NCBI RefSeq assembly: GCF_042432825.1
Contig: NZ_JBHLWN010000019.1
Location: 1-64,000 of the forward strand
DNA: 64,000 bases
Reading direction: 5' to 3'
DNA from: Gordoniibacillus chartarius
Lineage (GTDB): Bacteria; Bacillota; Bacilli; Paenibacillales; NBRC-103111
The number at the start of each line of letters is the position of its first letter. Positions within the stretch are counted from its first letter, which is position 1. The position numbers were made by a program, and so were the translations under genes. The notes below the pieces were generated by a model. It was not told the origin of the DNA. It was given only the letters and a program-made list of their open reading frames with translations, and searched no databases. Below are positions 1-8,559 of this stretch, piece by piece.

Positions 1-648
1 CCAACAGCCCAAGACCGCCCAAGAAGGGCTGTCTTTCCGTCACCGAGGCGCCCCAACGACCCGAGACCGCCCAAGAAGGGCCGTCTTTCCGGCGCTGAAG
101 CGCCCCAACAGCCGAAGACCGCCCAAGAAGGGCCGTCTTTTCGGCACCGAGGCGCCCCAACAGCCGAAGACCGCCCAAGAAGGGCCGTCTTTTCGGCACC
201 GAGGCGCCCCAACAGCCCAAGACCGCCCAAGAAGGGCTGTCTTTCCGTCACCGAGGCGCCCCAACGACCGAAGACCGCCCAAGAAGGGCCGTCTTTCCGG
301 CGCCGAAGCGCCCCAACAGCCCAAGACCGCCCAAGAAGGGCCGTCTTTCCGGCGCCGAAGTGCCACAACAGCCCAAGACCGCCCAAGAAGGGCCGTCTTT
401 CCGGCACCGAGGCGCCCCAACGTCCGAAGACCGCCCAAGAAGGGCCGTCTTTTCGGCACCGAAGCGCCCCAACAGCCCAAGACCGCCCAAGAAGGGCTGT
501 CTTTCCGGCACCGAGGCGCCCTAACGACCCAAGACCGCCCAAAAAGGGCCGTCTTTCCGGCGCTAAAGCGCCCCAACAGCCGAAGACCGCCCAAAAAGGG
601 CCGTCTTTTCGGCACCGAGGCGCCCCAACAGCCCAAGAACGCTCAAGC
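1..648. repeat. 52-bp contiguous tandem repeat array, cut by the left edge
   Basis: Twelve complete head-to-tail copies of a 52-bp unit (1-52, 53-104 and so on to 573-624) are followed by a decaying partial copy to about 648. Copies differ by a few substitutions. Each unit holds two small inverted repeats: AAGACCGCCC-AAGAA-GGGCCGTCTT (10-bp arms, one C:C mismatch) and GGCGC-CGAA-GCGCC. There are no spacers, so this is not a CRISPR. Because 52 is not a multiple of three and the unit lacks stops in several frames, long open frames appear on the minus strand; I treat these as repeat artefacts. The array lies downstream of the minus-strand membrane gene ending at 760. Confidence 0.9.
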
Positions 649-680
649 ATAGCAAGCCATTTGGCTGAGGAACTCCAAAC

Positions 681-720
681 AAAAAATCCATCGCCGGCGA
701 ACAGCCGACCATGGATTTTT
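681..720. terminator. Bidirectional terminator-like hairpin
   Basis: The arms AAAAAATCCAT and ATGGATTTTT flank a G+C-rich loop. The A/T tails allow termination on either strand. On the minus strand it follows the YvlD-like gene by about 40 nt and separates it from the 52-bp array. Confidence 0.6.
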
Positions 721-759
721 CGTACTCGTCCGATTGAAGCCCCGTACCGCAAACCACAG

Positions 760-1122
760 CTACCTCGCACGCTCATCCCGACCGGATTCGAACGGAGTCG
801 ACACCGGGATGAACAGGTCGACAATCCCGATCACCAGCGCGGCAAGAATAGCACCGATAATGGTCGTCGACACTCCGCTGACGATGAACTGCGCCAGCCA
901 AATGACCAGGGCGGATACGAGGAAGCCTACGATACCGCGGCCGAACGGAGTAATCCGTTTACCGAAGATCGCCTCGATAATCCAGGCGCCGACGGCGATC
1001 ACAAGAGCCAAGAAGAACGCACTCCAAAATCCGCCGATTTGAAAAGCAGGAACGATCCAAGCAACAACCATCAATACCAAAGCCGATACAATAAACCTGA
1101 CCAGATGTCCAAGAAAATGCAT
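760..1122 (-). CDS. YvlD-like four-helix membrane protein (phage holin 4_2 family)
   Basis: A 120-residue protein with four hydrophobic helices at roughly residues 5-24, 31-50, 61-83 and 85-107, and a short charged tail (ESGRDERAR). This matches the Phage_holin_4_2/YvlD family of small inner membrane proteins, which are usually chromosomal and not phage genes. I chose the ATG at 1122 because GGGAGGT sits about 6 nt upstream; the open frame extends further to 1293 but that part reads as non-protein. It diverges from mutS2, with the intergenic region shared. Function is unknown beyond membrane location; in Bacilli relatives are linked to envelope stress. Confidence 0.8.
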   Translation of the reverse strand: MHFLGHLVRFIVSALVLMVVAWIVPAFQIGGFWSAFFLALVIAVGAWIIEAIFGKRITPFGRGIVGFLVSALVIWLAQFIVSGVSTTIIGAILAALVIGIVDLFIPVSTPFESGRDERAR

Positions 1123-1232
1123 CGCGGTACCTCCCTTGTCGTGGTGTCGTTCTTTTGCGTTGCACACCATAGGATGCCCGGAAAAAATAATTGTACTCAT
1201 CCTTGCATTCGCTTCCCTCCCGCAGCTTGGGG

Positions 1233-1238
1233 TATAAT
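1233..1238 (+). promoter_or_regulatory. Candidate -10 box for mutS2
   Basis: TATAAT lies 36 nt before the mutS2 start. No convincing -35 hexamer is seen at the usual distance (TTGCAT at 1203-1208 is 24 nt away), so only the -10 is supported. Confidence 0.45.
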
Positions 1239-1273
1239 AAAAAAGATTGCAACAAGCAGGAGGCCCCGAAGCC

Positions 1274-3646
1274 ATGAACATGAAGATACTCAAGACGCTT
1301 GAATACGAAAAGATCCTACATAGATTGCAAAATTACGCCGCGACTTCGCTCGGCAAAGAGCGGACGGAGCAGCTGCGTCCATCGGGCGATCTGGAGGAAG
1401 TGAAGCTTCGGCTCAAAGCGACCGACGAAGCGGCTAACGTAGACCGTCTAAAGGGCAATGCCCCGTTCGGCGGCATCCGCGATATCCGTCCGGCGCTTCA
1501 TCGGGCTCGGGTCGGCGGCATGCTGAATGCAGCCGAGCTGCTCGACATCGCGACGACCTCCCACGGCTCCCGCCGGCTTAATAGGTTTCTTAAAGAAGTT
1601 AATGAGGAGTTTCCGATCCCGACGCTGCTGACCGTAGCCGAGCAGTTGAGCGAGCAGAAGCCGCTCGAAGACAAGATTAAGAGCTGCATCGACGATAACG
1701 CCGTCGTGGTCGACCAAGCTAGTCCCGATCTGGCCCGCATCCGAAGCGAGCTGCGCAGCGGCGAGGCGCAGGTCCGGAGCAAGCTGGAGCAAATGATCCG
1801 CAATCCGTCCATACAGAAGATGCTGCAGGACGTGCTCGTAACGATCCGCGGCGACCGCTTCGTTATCCCCGTCAAGGCGGAATACCGCTCGCATTTCGGT
1901 GGTCTCATTCATGACCAATCCGCTTCGGGAGCTACGCTCTTCATCGAGCCGGAATCGATCGTCAATTTGAACAATAGGCTCAAGGAGCTGCGGATGAAGG
2001 AAGAAGCGGAGATCGAGAAAATTCTCCGTCTTTTGTCTGCTGCCGTAGCCGAAGTCCATGAACAGCTGCTGACGGATACGGATTTGCTCGGGCTGCTCGA
2101 TTTCCATTTTGCCAAGTCGGGTCTTGCCCGCGAGATGAAGGCGACGCTGCCGATGATGAATGACCGGGGCTTCCTCAAAATCAAGCGGGGCCGTCACCCG
2201 CTGCTGTCCGCCGAGAAAGTGGTTCCGCTCGACGTCGAGCTTGGCAATCAATATTCGACCATTATCGTCACGGGTCCGAATACGGGCGGTAAAACCGTCT
2301 CGCTCAAAACCGTCGGTCTGCTCAGCTTAATGGCCATGTCCGGCATGTTCGTGCCTGCCGAGGAGGGCTCTCAGCTGTGCGTGTTCGATGCAATCTACGC
2401 CGATATCGGCGATGAGCAAAGCATTGAGCAGAACCTGAGTACGTTCTCCTCCCATATGACGAATATTATTTCGATCCTTAAGGGGATGACGCCGAAAAGT
2501 CTTGTGCTGCTTGACGAGCTGGGCGCCGGGACCGATCCGGCCGAAGGCTCGGCGCTTGCGATCGCCATACTCGATTACATTCATCGCATGGGCTGCCGGA
2601 TTATCGCGACGACGCATTATCCGGAGCTGAAGGCGTATGCATTCGAGAAGAAGGGCACGATCAACGCGTCAATGGAGTTCGATATCGCCACACTGAGCCC
2701 GACGTACCGTCTGCTCGTCGGCGTGCCGGGACGAAGCAACGCCTTCGCGATTGCCGAGCGGCTCGGCCTGATGCGGCCGATTATCGAGAGCGCCCGCGGT
2801 CATGTCGGCGAAGAGGATCAGCGCGTCGAATCGATGATCGCTACGCTGGAGGAGAACCGGCTTACGGCGGAGCAGGAACGGACGGAAGCGGAGCGCCTCC
2901 GCCGCGAGGTCGAGCAGCTTCGTACCCAGCTTCAAGCGGAGCGGAACGAGTTCAACGAGCAGCGCGACAAGCTGTTCGAGAAGGCCGAGCGCGACGCCAA
3001 GGAAGCGGTCGCCAAGGCGCGCCGCGAAGCGGAGGAAGTGATTGCGGAGCTGCGGCGGATGGCGCTCGAGGAGCGCGGCTCGTTCAAGGAGCATAAGCTG
3101 ACCGAAGCGAAGCGCCGTCTCGAACAGGCCGAGCCGCAGCTGCGCAAGCGGAGCGGCGGCGGTCCCGTCGTCTCCAAGGAGAAGGCCGCCCAGCTGGAGA
3201 ACGGCGACGAGGTGCGGGTGGTCCATTTGGGCCAAAAGGGGCACATTGTCGAGCTGGTCGGAGACGAAGAAGCGATCGTGCAGATGGGCATTATGAAGAT
3301 GAAGGTGCGCCGCGATCAGCTGGAGAAGATCGGCGGTACGCAGAAGCCTGCCAAGCAGCCGCAGCGTACGGCAACGACCGTGAAGAGAACCCGGGACGAC
3401 AATACGAGGATGGAGCTGGATATGCGGGGAATGAACCTCGAGGAGGCTCTTATTGAAGCGGACCGCTTCCTGGATGAGTCGTTCCTCGCGAATCTCGGCC
3501 AAGTGTATCTGATTCACGGCAAAGGCACCGGCATTCTGCGCAGCGGGATGCAGGATTATTTGCGGCGCCACAAGCATGTGAAATCGTACCGGTACGGCAA
3601 TTACAACGAAGGCGGCAACGGGGTTACCGTTGTTGAGTTGAAATAA
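1274..3646 (+). CDS. mutS2: MutS2 endonuclease / ribosome-rescue ATPase
   Basis: A 790-residue MutS2, close to the usual ~785. The Walker A motif GPNTGGKT is near residue 334, followed by the MutS-type ATPase core (LLDELGAGTDP Walker B, TTHYPELK). A long Lys/Glu/Arg-rich coiled coil spans about residues 510-630, and a C-terminal Smr domain begins near 713 (LDMRG, then HGKGTG). The MutS1 mismatch-recognition N-terminal domain is absent, as expected. In the family, MutS2 suppresses recombination and in B. subtilis splits collided ribosomes. Start: AGGAGG at 1258-1263 favours ATG 1274; ATG 1280 is possible, and the open frame to 1247 lacks support. Confidence 0.95.
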   Translation: MNMKILKTLEYEKILHRLQNYAATSLGKERTEQLRPSGDLEEVKLRLKATDEAANVDRLKGNAPFGGIRDIRPALHRARVGGMLNAAELLDIATTSHGSRRLNRFLKEVNEEFPIPTLLTVAEQLSEQKPLEDKIKSCIDDNAVVVDQASPDLARIRSELRSGEAQVRSKLEQMIRNPSIQKMLQDVLVTIRGDRFVIPVKAEYRSHFGGLIHDQSASGATLFIEPESIVNLNNRLKELRMKEEAEIEKILRLLSAAVAEVHEQLLTDTDLLGLLDFHFAKSGLAREMKATLPMMNDRGFLKIKRGRHPLLSAEKVVPLDVELGNQYSTIIVTGPNTGGKTVSLKTVGLLSLMAMSGMFVPAEEGSQLCVFDAIYADIGDEQSIEQNLSTFSSHMTNIISILKGMTPKSLVLLDELGAGTDPAEGSALAIAILDYIHRMGCRIIATTHYPELKAYAFEKKGTINASMEFDIATLSPTYRLLVGVPGRSNAFAIAERLGLMRPIIESARGHVGEEDQRVESMIATLEENRLTAEQERTEAERLRREVEQLRTQLQAERNEFNEQRDKLFEKAERDAKEAVAKARREAEEVIAELRRMALEERGSFKEHKLTEAKRRLEQAEPQLRKRSGGGPVVSKEKAAQLENGDEVRVVHLGQKGHIVELVGDEEAIVQMGIMKMKVRRDQLEKIGGTQKPAKQPQRTATTVKRTRDDNTRMELDMRGMNLEEALIEADRFLDESFLANLGQVYLIHGKGTGILRSGMQDYLRRHKHVKSYRYGNYNEGGNGVTVVELK

Positions 3647-3718
3647 ATCCCTCGGTTGGAACGGGGAGCGCGGCATACAATATAAGGGACAATGCTTGAT
3701 CATCTGGAGGTCCTAAGT

Positions 3719-4720
3719 ATGGATCGTCGAACCGCTCCCTGCACCGCACCCGAAACCGGTTATTTATGGCTAAATTATATGACGGACAGCATGACCGTCC
3801 AGCTATTGCGCCATATGCACGCTCATTGTCAGGATGCTGATATCCGCGACATTCAGCTGCAAGTTCGGCAATTGGCGGAGGAACGGCTAACCCGGACCGC
3901 CAAGCTGTTAGAAGACGAACAGGCAGCACTGCCGAACGGCTTTACGCAGCAGGATGTAAACGTAAACGCTCCCCGGTTGTTCTCGGACGACTTTACGCTG
4001 CTGCTGTTATATCACATGACCAACCGCAGCCTAGTCGTCTGCGCTAAAGCGCTGGCCATGGTGGTGCAGCCCGGGGTCCACGATTATTTTACGGCCTGCA
4101 TGCGCGACACGGTGGAGATTGGCACCCGGACCAAAGCTCATCTGCTGAGCAAAGGGCTGCTTTCCGCTCCCCCGTTTCTTCATGCATCCGCCGGAGCTCG
4201 TCCGGAACAGCGGGAGTCGTTCCTGCAAGGCTATTTCGGCCGCGGCAGAACGATGAACGCGCTCGAAATCGCGAACGCGTTTCACAATATTCAAATGAAT
4301 ACGGTCGTACGGACGGTTATGCTCGGATATGCCCAAACGGCACAGCTGCCGGAAGTGCGCAAGCTTCTGGCCAAAGCCGTGCACAGGACGAAGGATGAGG
4401 CCGAAGCCTTCCGCAAAAAGCTCGAAGAGGAGCAATTATCCGTAACACCGCTGTCGGACAGCTTTGTGACCGATTCGAAAGAGCCTCCGTATACCGATAA
4501 GCTCATGATGTTCCATGCTTCGCTTGTTAACGGTTCAAGTATCGAGCAATACGGCTTCGGAATGGCTTCAAGTATTCGGAGCGATTTGGGGGCGGCGTAC
4601 GAGAAGATGATGTCATCCATTCTTCACTTTGCCGACGATGGAGCGCGTCTGATGATCGATCGGCGCTGGCTGGAGATGATGCCGTCTGCGGCCGACCGGA
4701 GGGAACTACAGAAGGTTTAG
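3719..4720 (+). CDS. DUF3231 family protein (two-domain)
   Basis: A 333-residue protein with two helical halves, each resembling the ~165-residue DUF3231 repeat seen almost only in spore-forming Bacilli (for example LWLNYMTDSM near residue 17 and the second module from about residue 190). It has no signal peptide. GGAGG at 3706-3710 is 8 nt before ATG 3719, which sets the start in preference to 3692. DUF3231 is predicted to have a ferritin-like four-helix fold; its function is not established. It is followed after 2 nt by an acetyltransferase gene. Confidence 0.8.
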   Translation: MDRRTAPCTAPETGYLWLNYMTDSMTVQLLRHMHAHCQDADIRDIQLQVRQLAEERLTRTAKLLEDEQAALPNGFTQQDVNVNAPRLFSDDFTLLLLYHMTNRSLVVCAKALAMVVQPGVHDYFTACMRDTVEIGTRTKAHLLSKGLLSAPPFLHASAGARPEQRESFLQGYFGRGRTMNALEIANAFHNIQMNTVVRTVMLGYAQTAQLPEVRKLLAKAVHRTKDEAEAFRKKLEEEQLSVTPLSDSFVTDSKEPPYTDKLMMFHASLVNGSSIEQYGFGMASSIRSDLGAAYEKMMSSILHFADDGARLMIDRRWLEMMPSAADRRELQKV

Positions 4721-4722
4721 GA

Positions 4723-5247
4723 GTGAACCCATTGCTGCTTCGTGCTGCCGAAGAGCAGGATTTGCCTGCTATTACTAACATTTATAACGATGCCATCGTC
4801 AATACGACGGCCGTCTATCATTACGAGCCGCAGACGCTGGACAACCGTCTGCAGTGGTTCCGGGAAAAGCGTATCGGCGGCTTTCCGCTGATCGTGCTGG
4901 AGCAGGAGGGCCATGTCGCCGGTTTTGCGACGTACGGCCCTTTTCGCGCTTGGCCGGCATACAAATATACGATCGAGCATTCGCTGTACGTGGATCGCCA
5001 ATACCGGGGCCAAGGAGCGGGCCGGACACTGCTGCAGGAGCTGATCCGGCTTGCCGCTCGCGAAGGTTATGCGACGATGGTGGCGGGTATCGATGCCTCC
5101 AACGAAACGAGCATCGCTCTGCATAGGAAGCTGGGCTTCACTCACTCCGGAACGATCCGCCGCGCCGGCTTCAAGTTCGGCCGCTGGCTCGACCTGGCCT
5201 TCTATCAGCTGGACCTGGACGGTCCGGCCGAGCCGCGCGACGGATAG
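4723..5247 (+). CDS. GNAT N-acetyltransferase (Pat/YwnH type)
   Basis: A 174-residue GNAT protein. The order is classic for the phosphinothricin acetyltransferase-like group: N-terminal LRAAEEQDLPAITNIYNDAI, the HSLYVDRQYRGQGAGRTLL acetyl-CoA-binding motif (Q/RxxGxG/A) near residue 95, and NETSIALHRKLGF near residue 127. The natural substrate cannot be read from sequence; relatives acetylate phosphinothricin or methionine sulfoximine. It starts with GTG two bases after the DUF3231 stop, with a weak AGGAG-like site in the upstream gene's end, so it is probably translationally coupled. Confidence 0.9.
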   Translation: MNPLLLRAAEEQDLPAITNIYNDAIVNTTAVYHYEPQTLDNRLQWFREKRIGGFPLIVLEQEGHVAGFATYGPFRAWPAYKYTIEHSLYVDRQYRGQGAGRTLLQELIRLAAREGYATMVAGIDASNETSIALHRKLGFTHSGTIRRAGFKFGRWLDLAFYQLDLDGPAEPRDG

Positions 5248-5272
5248 CCGCTTAAACGGCCGAGCCATTTCG

Positions 5273-6175
5273 CTACCGCGTCAAATAGTCGCGGATGCCG
5301 TCGGCGAACCGGATTTCGCTTACGTCATAGTCGCGGGTGAACCGGTTACCGTCGCGGCAAATATTTTCCTCAAGCAGCATGATCAATTGATCTCTCGTAA
5401 TCGGGAAGCCAGGCATGCGATGCAGGGCGTTTACCAGCGGCTTGGTAACGAAGAGCGGCACATGCAGCAGATTTAACCGCTGCTTCCCGAGCGCACGGCC
5501 GATTTCCTTGAGCATGCCCGTAAACGGAATTTGCTCCGGCCCTCCCACCTCGTAAGCCTCGTTCAGCTTCTCCGTATGCAGAGCCTTCGCAAAAATATCC
5601 GCAACCGTGCGGATCGATACCGGCTGCATCCGGTACAGGCCGCTGCCGAAAACCGGTGTAACCGGCGCCTTGACGATGCCTTTGAGCATATTAACGAATT
5701 CGTCGCCGGGACCGAAAATAACGGACGGGCGAAAAATAACATGGGCAATTCCGCTTGCTCGGAGCCTTTGCTCGGCGTCCCATTTTGACCGGTGATAGCC
5801 GCTGACGGCGCCTTCCCGCGCACCGAGTGCGCTCATGTGGACGAAGCGCGGTACCCCGGCCTCCTTCGCCGCGTCGACGAGCCGTCCGGTTCCTTCGGCA
5901 TGAATTCGCTGAAACGTAACGCCCCGGCCCGGCTTCTCGCGAATGATGCCGACGAGATGGATCACGGCATCGGCACCTCGAAGCGACTCGCTATAGCTTG
6001 ACGGCTCGAGCAAATCTCCGTGGACTTCGACGATTTTCCCGGCAGCCTTCGGGTTAGCGCTTGTAAGCGCGGTTTTCCTACGGACAAGACAGCGTACCTC
6101 ATGCCCTTCCTCCAACAGCTTCTTGAGTACGGCCGCCCCTACATAGCCGGTAGCGCCGGTCAGGAAAACGATCAT
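5273..6175 (-). CDS. NAD(P)-binding epimerase/NDUFA9-like short-chain reductase
   Basis: A 300-residue Rossmann protein starting MIVFLTGATGYVGAAVLKKL, whose GxTGxxG nucleotide-binding motif is at residues 7-13. The body (HLVGIIREKPGRGVTFQRIHAEG, then YHRSKWDAEQRLRASG with the YxxxK-type pair) matches the atypical SDR/NDUFA9-like 'complex I NDUFA9 subunit family' proteins of Bacilli. These bind NAD(P)H and are often of unknown substrate. GGAGGG before ATG 6175 fixes the start; the upstream extension to 6286 is unsupported. It converges on the acetyltransferase gene and diverges from pspA. Confidence 0.85.
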   Translation of the reverse strand: MIVFLTGATGYVGAAVLKKLLEEGHEVRCLVRRKTALTSANPKAAGKIVEVHGDLLEPSSYSESLRGADAVIHLVGIIREKPGRGVTFQRIHAEGTGRLVDAAKEAGVPRFVHMSALGAREGAVSGYHRSKWDAEQRLRASGIAHVIFRPSVIFGPGDEFVNMLKGIVKAPVTPVFGSGLYRMQPVSIRTVADIFAKALHTEKLNEAYEVGGPEQIPFTGMLKEIGRALGKQRLNLLHVPLFVTKPLVNALHRMPGFPITRDQLIMLLEENICRDGNRFTRDYDVSEIRFADGIRDYLTR

Positions 6176-6330
6176 AATGAGCCCTCCTCCCGAATATTTC
6201 CTAATTTCCACTATACCACCAAAAGCCTGCGTCATAAAAAAATGAAACTTGAGTCGATGCGAATGCGTATGTAGGAGTGTGACCACGCTTAGAACCTTTT
6301 ACAGATAATCCACTCAGGAGGATGAATCAC

Positions 6331-7008
6331 ATGGGAATTTTTAAAAGATTGCGCGACCTTACGGCGGCTACGATTAACGATCTGCTCGACAAAGCGGAAG
6401 ACCCGGTCAAGATGCTGAACCAGTTCCTGCGCGACATGGAAGAAGATATTGTTGAAGCGGAGTCGGCGGTAGCGAAGCAGATTGCCATCGAGAAGAAGTT
6501 CCAGCAGCAGTACCTGGAAGCCGAAGAGATGGTCCAGAAGCGCGAAGAACAAGCGCTCAAGGCGCTGGAGCAGGGCAACGAAGACCTTGCGCGGCGCGCG
6601 CTGCAGGATAAGAAGGAGCATCAAGCCCGTTACGACGAGCTGAAGCGTCAATACGACATCGCCAAGGCGAACGCCGACAAGCTTCGCGATCAGCTCGGCG
6701 AGATGAAAGACGAATTCACGAAGATGAAGAACAAGCGCGAGCTGCTCGTTGCCCGTGCGGAAGCGGCGAAAGCGCAGAAGCAAATCAACCAGGCGATTTC
6801 CGGCTTCGGTGTGGACAATGGAGCGAAAGGCTTCTCCCGTATGGAAGAGAAGGTGCTTCAGATGGAAGCCGAAGCGCAGGCAAGCGGCGAGCTCGTAAGC
6901 AAGAACCGGTCCCTCGACGACGAGCTGGAGAAGCTGAACAAGAACGACGGTGTCGACGATGAGCTGGCCGCTCTGCGGGCGAAGCTCGCCGAGAAGAAGC
7001 AGTCGTGA
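6331..7008 (+). CDS. pspA: PspA/IM30 (LiaH-like) membrane-stress protein
   Basis: A 225-residue, almost wholly helical and charged protein of the PspA/IM30/Vipp1 family (ESCRT-III fold). It opens MGIFKRLRDLTAATINDLLDKAEDP, the family's amphipathic first helix, followed by long coiled coils over about residues 25-190. Such proteins polymerise at the inner face of damaged membranes. AGGAGG at 6316-6321 supports ATG 6331; the in-frame ATG at 6322 overlaps that site. Next on the same strand come a DUF350 gene and small genes, echoing the E. coli yjfJ (PspA family) - yjfL (DUF350) neighbourhood. Confidence 0.93.
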   Translation: MGIFKRLRDLTAATINDLLDKAEDPVKMLNQFLRDMEEDIVEAESAVAKQIAIEKKFQQQYLEAEEMVQKREEQALKALEQGNEDLARRALQDKKEHQARYDELKRQYDIAKANADKLRDQLGEMKDEFTKMKNKRELLVARAEAAKAQKQINQAISGFGVDNGAKGFSRMEEKVLQMEAEAQASGELVSKNRSLDDELEKLNKNDGVDDELAALRAKLAEKKQS

Positions 7009-7033
7009 TATAATCTATAGGTAAAGTAAGCCG

Positions 7034-7060
7034 AGAGACTGAAGCCCCCCTTCAGTCTCT
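7034..7060 (+). terminator. Hairpin after pspA
   Basis: AGAGACTGAAG and CTTCAGTCTCT pair perfectly around a five-C loop. Only a weak T-rich stretch follows, so it may partially terminate or protect the pspA 3' end and not fully separate it from the DUF350 gene. Confidence 0.6.
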
Positions 7061-7120
7061 TCCGTTGTGTACGTAACCGTTTTGCCGGTCGGTGGATAGA
7101 TGCGGAAGGGGGAGACTGCG

Positions 7121-7540
7121 GTGCAGGACGAGGTGGAACGTTTGCTTAGCAATCCGTTTATCGGCACGCTTGCGTATTTTTCCGTGGCGGCGCTGGCTCT
7201 GGTCGTATTCATGGTAATCTTTGGCATGATCACCCGGTACAACGACTGGGAGGAGATCAAGAAGGGCAATGTGGCGGTAGCCATGTCGGCCGGCGGGAAA
7301 ATATTCGGGATCTGCAATTTATTCCGGTTCGCGATTCTGAACAACGATACGATCTGGCATTCGCTCATATGGGCCGGCTACGGCTTCGGGCTGCTGCTCG
7401 TGTCGTACTATTTGTTCGAGCTGCTGACGCCTCTGTTCAAGGTGGATGCCGAGATTCAGAAGGATAACCGGGCGGTGGGGCTGCTGTCGATGATGATCTC
7501 GATTTCGATTTCCTATGTGATCGGAGCATGCGTAACATGA
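7121..7540 (+). CDS. DUF350 (YjfL-type) membrane protein
   Basis: A 139-residue protein with four hydrophobic segments at about residues 15-37, 55-75, 82-105 and 115-137, matching the DUF350/YjfL family. The start is set by GGAAGGGGGAG at 7104-7113, 7 nt before GTG 7121; an ATG at 7100 would bury that site. In other bacteria DUF350 genes sit beside PspA-family genes, as here, which suggests a role in membrane homeostasis, though no activity is known. Its stop overlaps the next start (ATGA at 7537-7540). Confidence 0.85.
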   Translation: MQDEVERLLSNPFIGTLAYFSVAALALVVFMVIFGMITRYNDWEEIKKGNVAVAMSAGGKIFGICNLFRFAILNNDTIWHSLIWAGYGFGLLLVSYYLFELLTPLFKVDAEIQKDNRAVGLLSMMISISISYVIGACVT

Positions 7541-7623
7541 AATATTTATATACGACGCTGCTTGCGCTGTCGGCGGTATTTCTCGCCGTCGGCGTTTATT
7601 ACTTTTTTACTTACTCGCAGTAA
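7537..7623 (+). CDS. 28-residue single-span membrane peptide
   Basis: A 28-codon frame overlaps the DUF350 stop by ATGA, the usual sign of translational coupling. The peptide begins MKYLYTTLLALSAVFLAVGV and ends in an aromatic stretch and TYSQ, so it is one hydrophobic helix with a positive start and short polar tail. Small single-span peptides often modulate a larger membrane partner; here the neighbour would be the DUF350 protein. That role is inference. Conservation of this frame in related genomes would decide whether it is real. Confidence 0.55.
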   Translation: MKYLYTTLLALSAVFLAVGVYYFFTYSQ

Positions 7624-7627
7624 ACAG

Positions 7628-7726
7628 GGGCGCGTGACGAACGAACGGCTGAGCCACGGCGCTCCGACCTTCTTCATTCGGGACAAGCTGAGCTTCTTGA
7701 CCTTACAGGACGATGGCCACGATGCG
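7628..7726 (+). pseudogene. Remnant of a MmcQ/YjbR-family protein
   Basis: One frame from GTG 7634 encodes about 30 residues including ERLSHGAPTFFIRDK and later DDGHD. This strongly recalls the internal core of MmcQ/YjbR (PF04237-like) proteins, where ERLSHG.PTFFVR.K.F is followed by a DDHHDGR-type segment. The N-terminal and C-terminal parts of that ~120-residue family are missing: the frame overlaps the 28-residue peptide upstream and runs into the zinc-ribbon gene downstream. I read it as a leftover fragment. No search was run, so the family match rests on motif memory. Confidence 0.5.
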
Positions 7727-7769
7727 GCAGCGAGATACAGATACATCATGCAGGAAAGGAACGATCACG

Positions 7770-8312
7770 TTGAGCGAACAGGATACGACGATTTGCCCAT
7801 GGTGCCAGACCGAAATTACGTGGGATCCGGACCTCGGACCGGAGGAGATATGCCCGCACTGCTATAACGAGCTGAGCGGTTATCGCAGCATTCAGGTGAA
7901 TTTGAAGCCGAGCAGTGCGCGCAGTGCGGAGCTGGAGCTTGATGAAGACGATGAGGACGACCTGCTGGACGAGGACGAATGGGATGGTCTGGACGTACCG
8001 GAGGCGGAGTGGCTGGATGGCGACGAGCTGGACAGCTACGGCGAAGCGGTGCAAGCCTGCATCGAACAGCAGGAGGAGGCGCCGGAATGTGTCGCCTGCC
8101 GCGAGCTGATGCTGCATGCCGGCGACCGGGAGATCGCCGCCGACGGCTATACGCCGGTTGTTCCGCTGCCGCTGGGCAAGCCGTTCCTGCAAGCGCCGTA
8201 TAAGCTTCAAGTGTATGTATGTCCGTCCTGCTTTAAAGTGGAGACCCACCTCGGCGAAGCGGACCGGCTGCTGATGGTGGAGGCGCTGAAAGATGCCGCT
8301 TCGAAACGCTGA
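7770..8312 (+). CDS. Acidic zinc-ribbon protein
   Basis: A 180-residue protein with an N-terminal CPWC...CPHC zinc ribbon (about residues 9-31), a strongly acidic middle (EDDEDDLLDEDEWDG), and a second pair of CxxC motifs (CVAC near residue 110, CPSC near 151) that could form another metal site. It has no membrane span. TTG 7770 is chosen because AGGAAAGGA lies 9 nt upstream; ATG 7713 would be far from any such site. It closes the pspA-DUF350 group and is followed by a terminator. The function is unknown; two paired zinc knuckles suggest nucleic acid or protein binding. Confidence 0.75.
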   Translation: MSEQDTTICPWCQTEITWDPDLGPEEICPHCYNELSGYRSIQVNLKPSSARSAELELDEDDEDDLLDEDEWDGLDVPEAEWLDGDELDSYGEAVQACIEQQEEAPECVACRELMLHAGDREIAADGYTPVVPLPLGKPFLQAPYKLQVYVCPSCFKVETHLGEADRLLMVEALKDAASKR

Positions 8313-8333
8313 CCTTTGGGTCGGCGTTTTTTA
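8305..8333 (+). terminator. Rho-independent terminator
   Basis: AACGCTGACC and GGTCGGCGTT pair (one G:T) around TTTG, followed by a T-run. It begins inside the last codons of the zinc-ribbon gene. Confidence 0.85.
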
Positions 8334-8559
8334 TTCGGCGTTAGAAGCTTTGGCGGAGGAGCGGGGCCGGAAAAATGGGGCGGTTCGGATTAGCGGGACG
8401 AAAGTGCTTTGATGTTACGCATAAACGATTTAGCCTGCCAGCCGGGTATGGCCGCAGCCGGCTGCCAATATTGCCCATCGCCCGCATTCGCCTAATGTTT
8501 CCTTGCCGATTGGGGTAGTTTAACAAGTGCTATCTCTACAAGGAAGAGGATGAAGCCTT

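Noticed and set aside
40..636. Long minus-strand open frames in the 52-bp array as repeat proteins
   Set aside because: Three frames stay open because the unit lacks stops; no ribosome site or family signal supports any of them.
1..648. CRISPR array
   Set aside because: Units are contiguous with no unique spacers between them.
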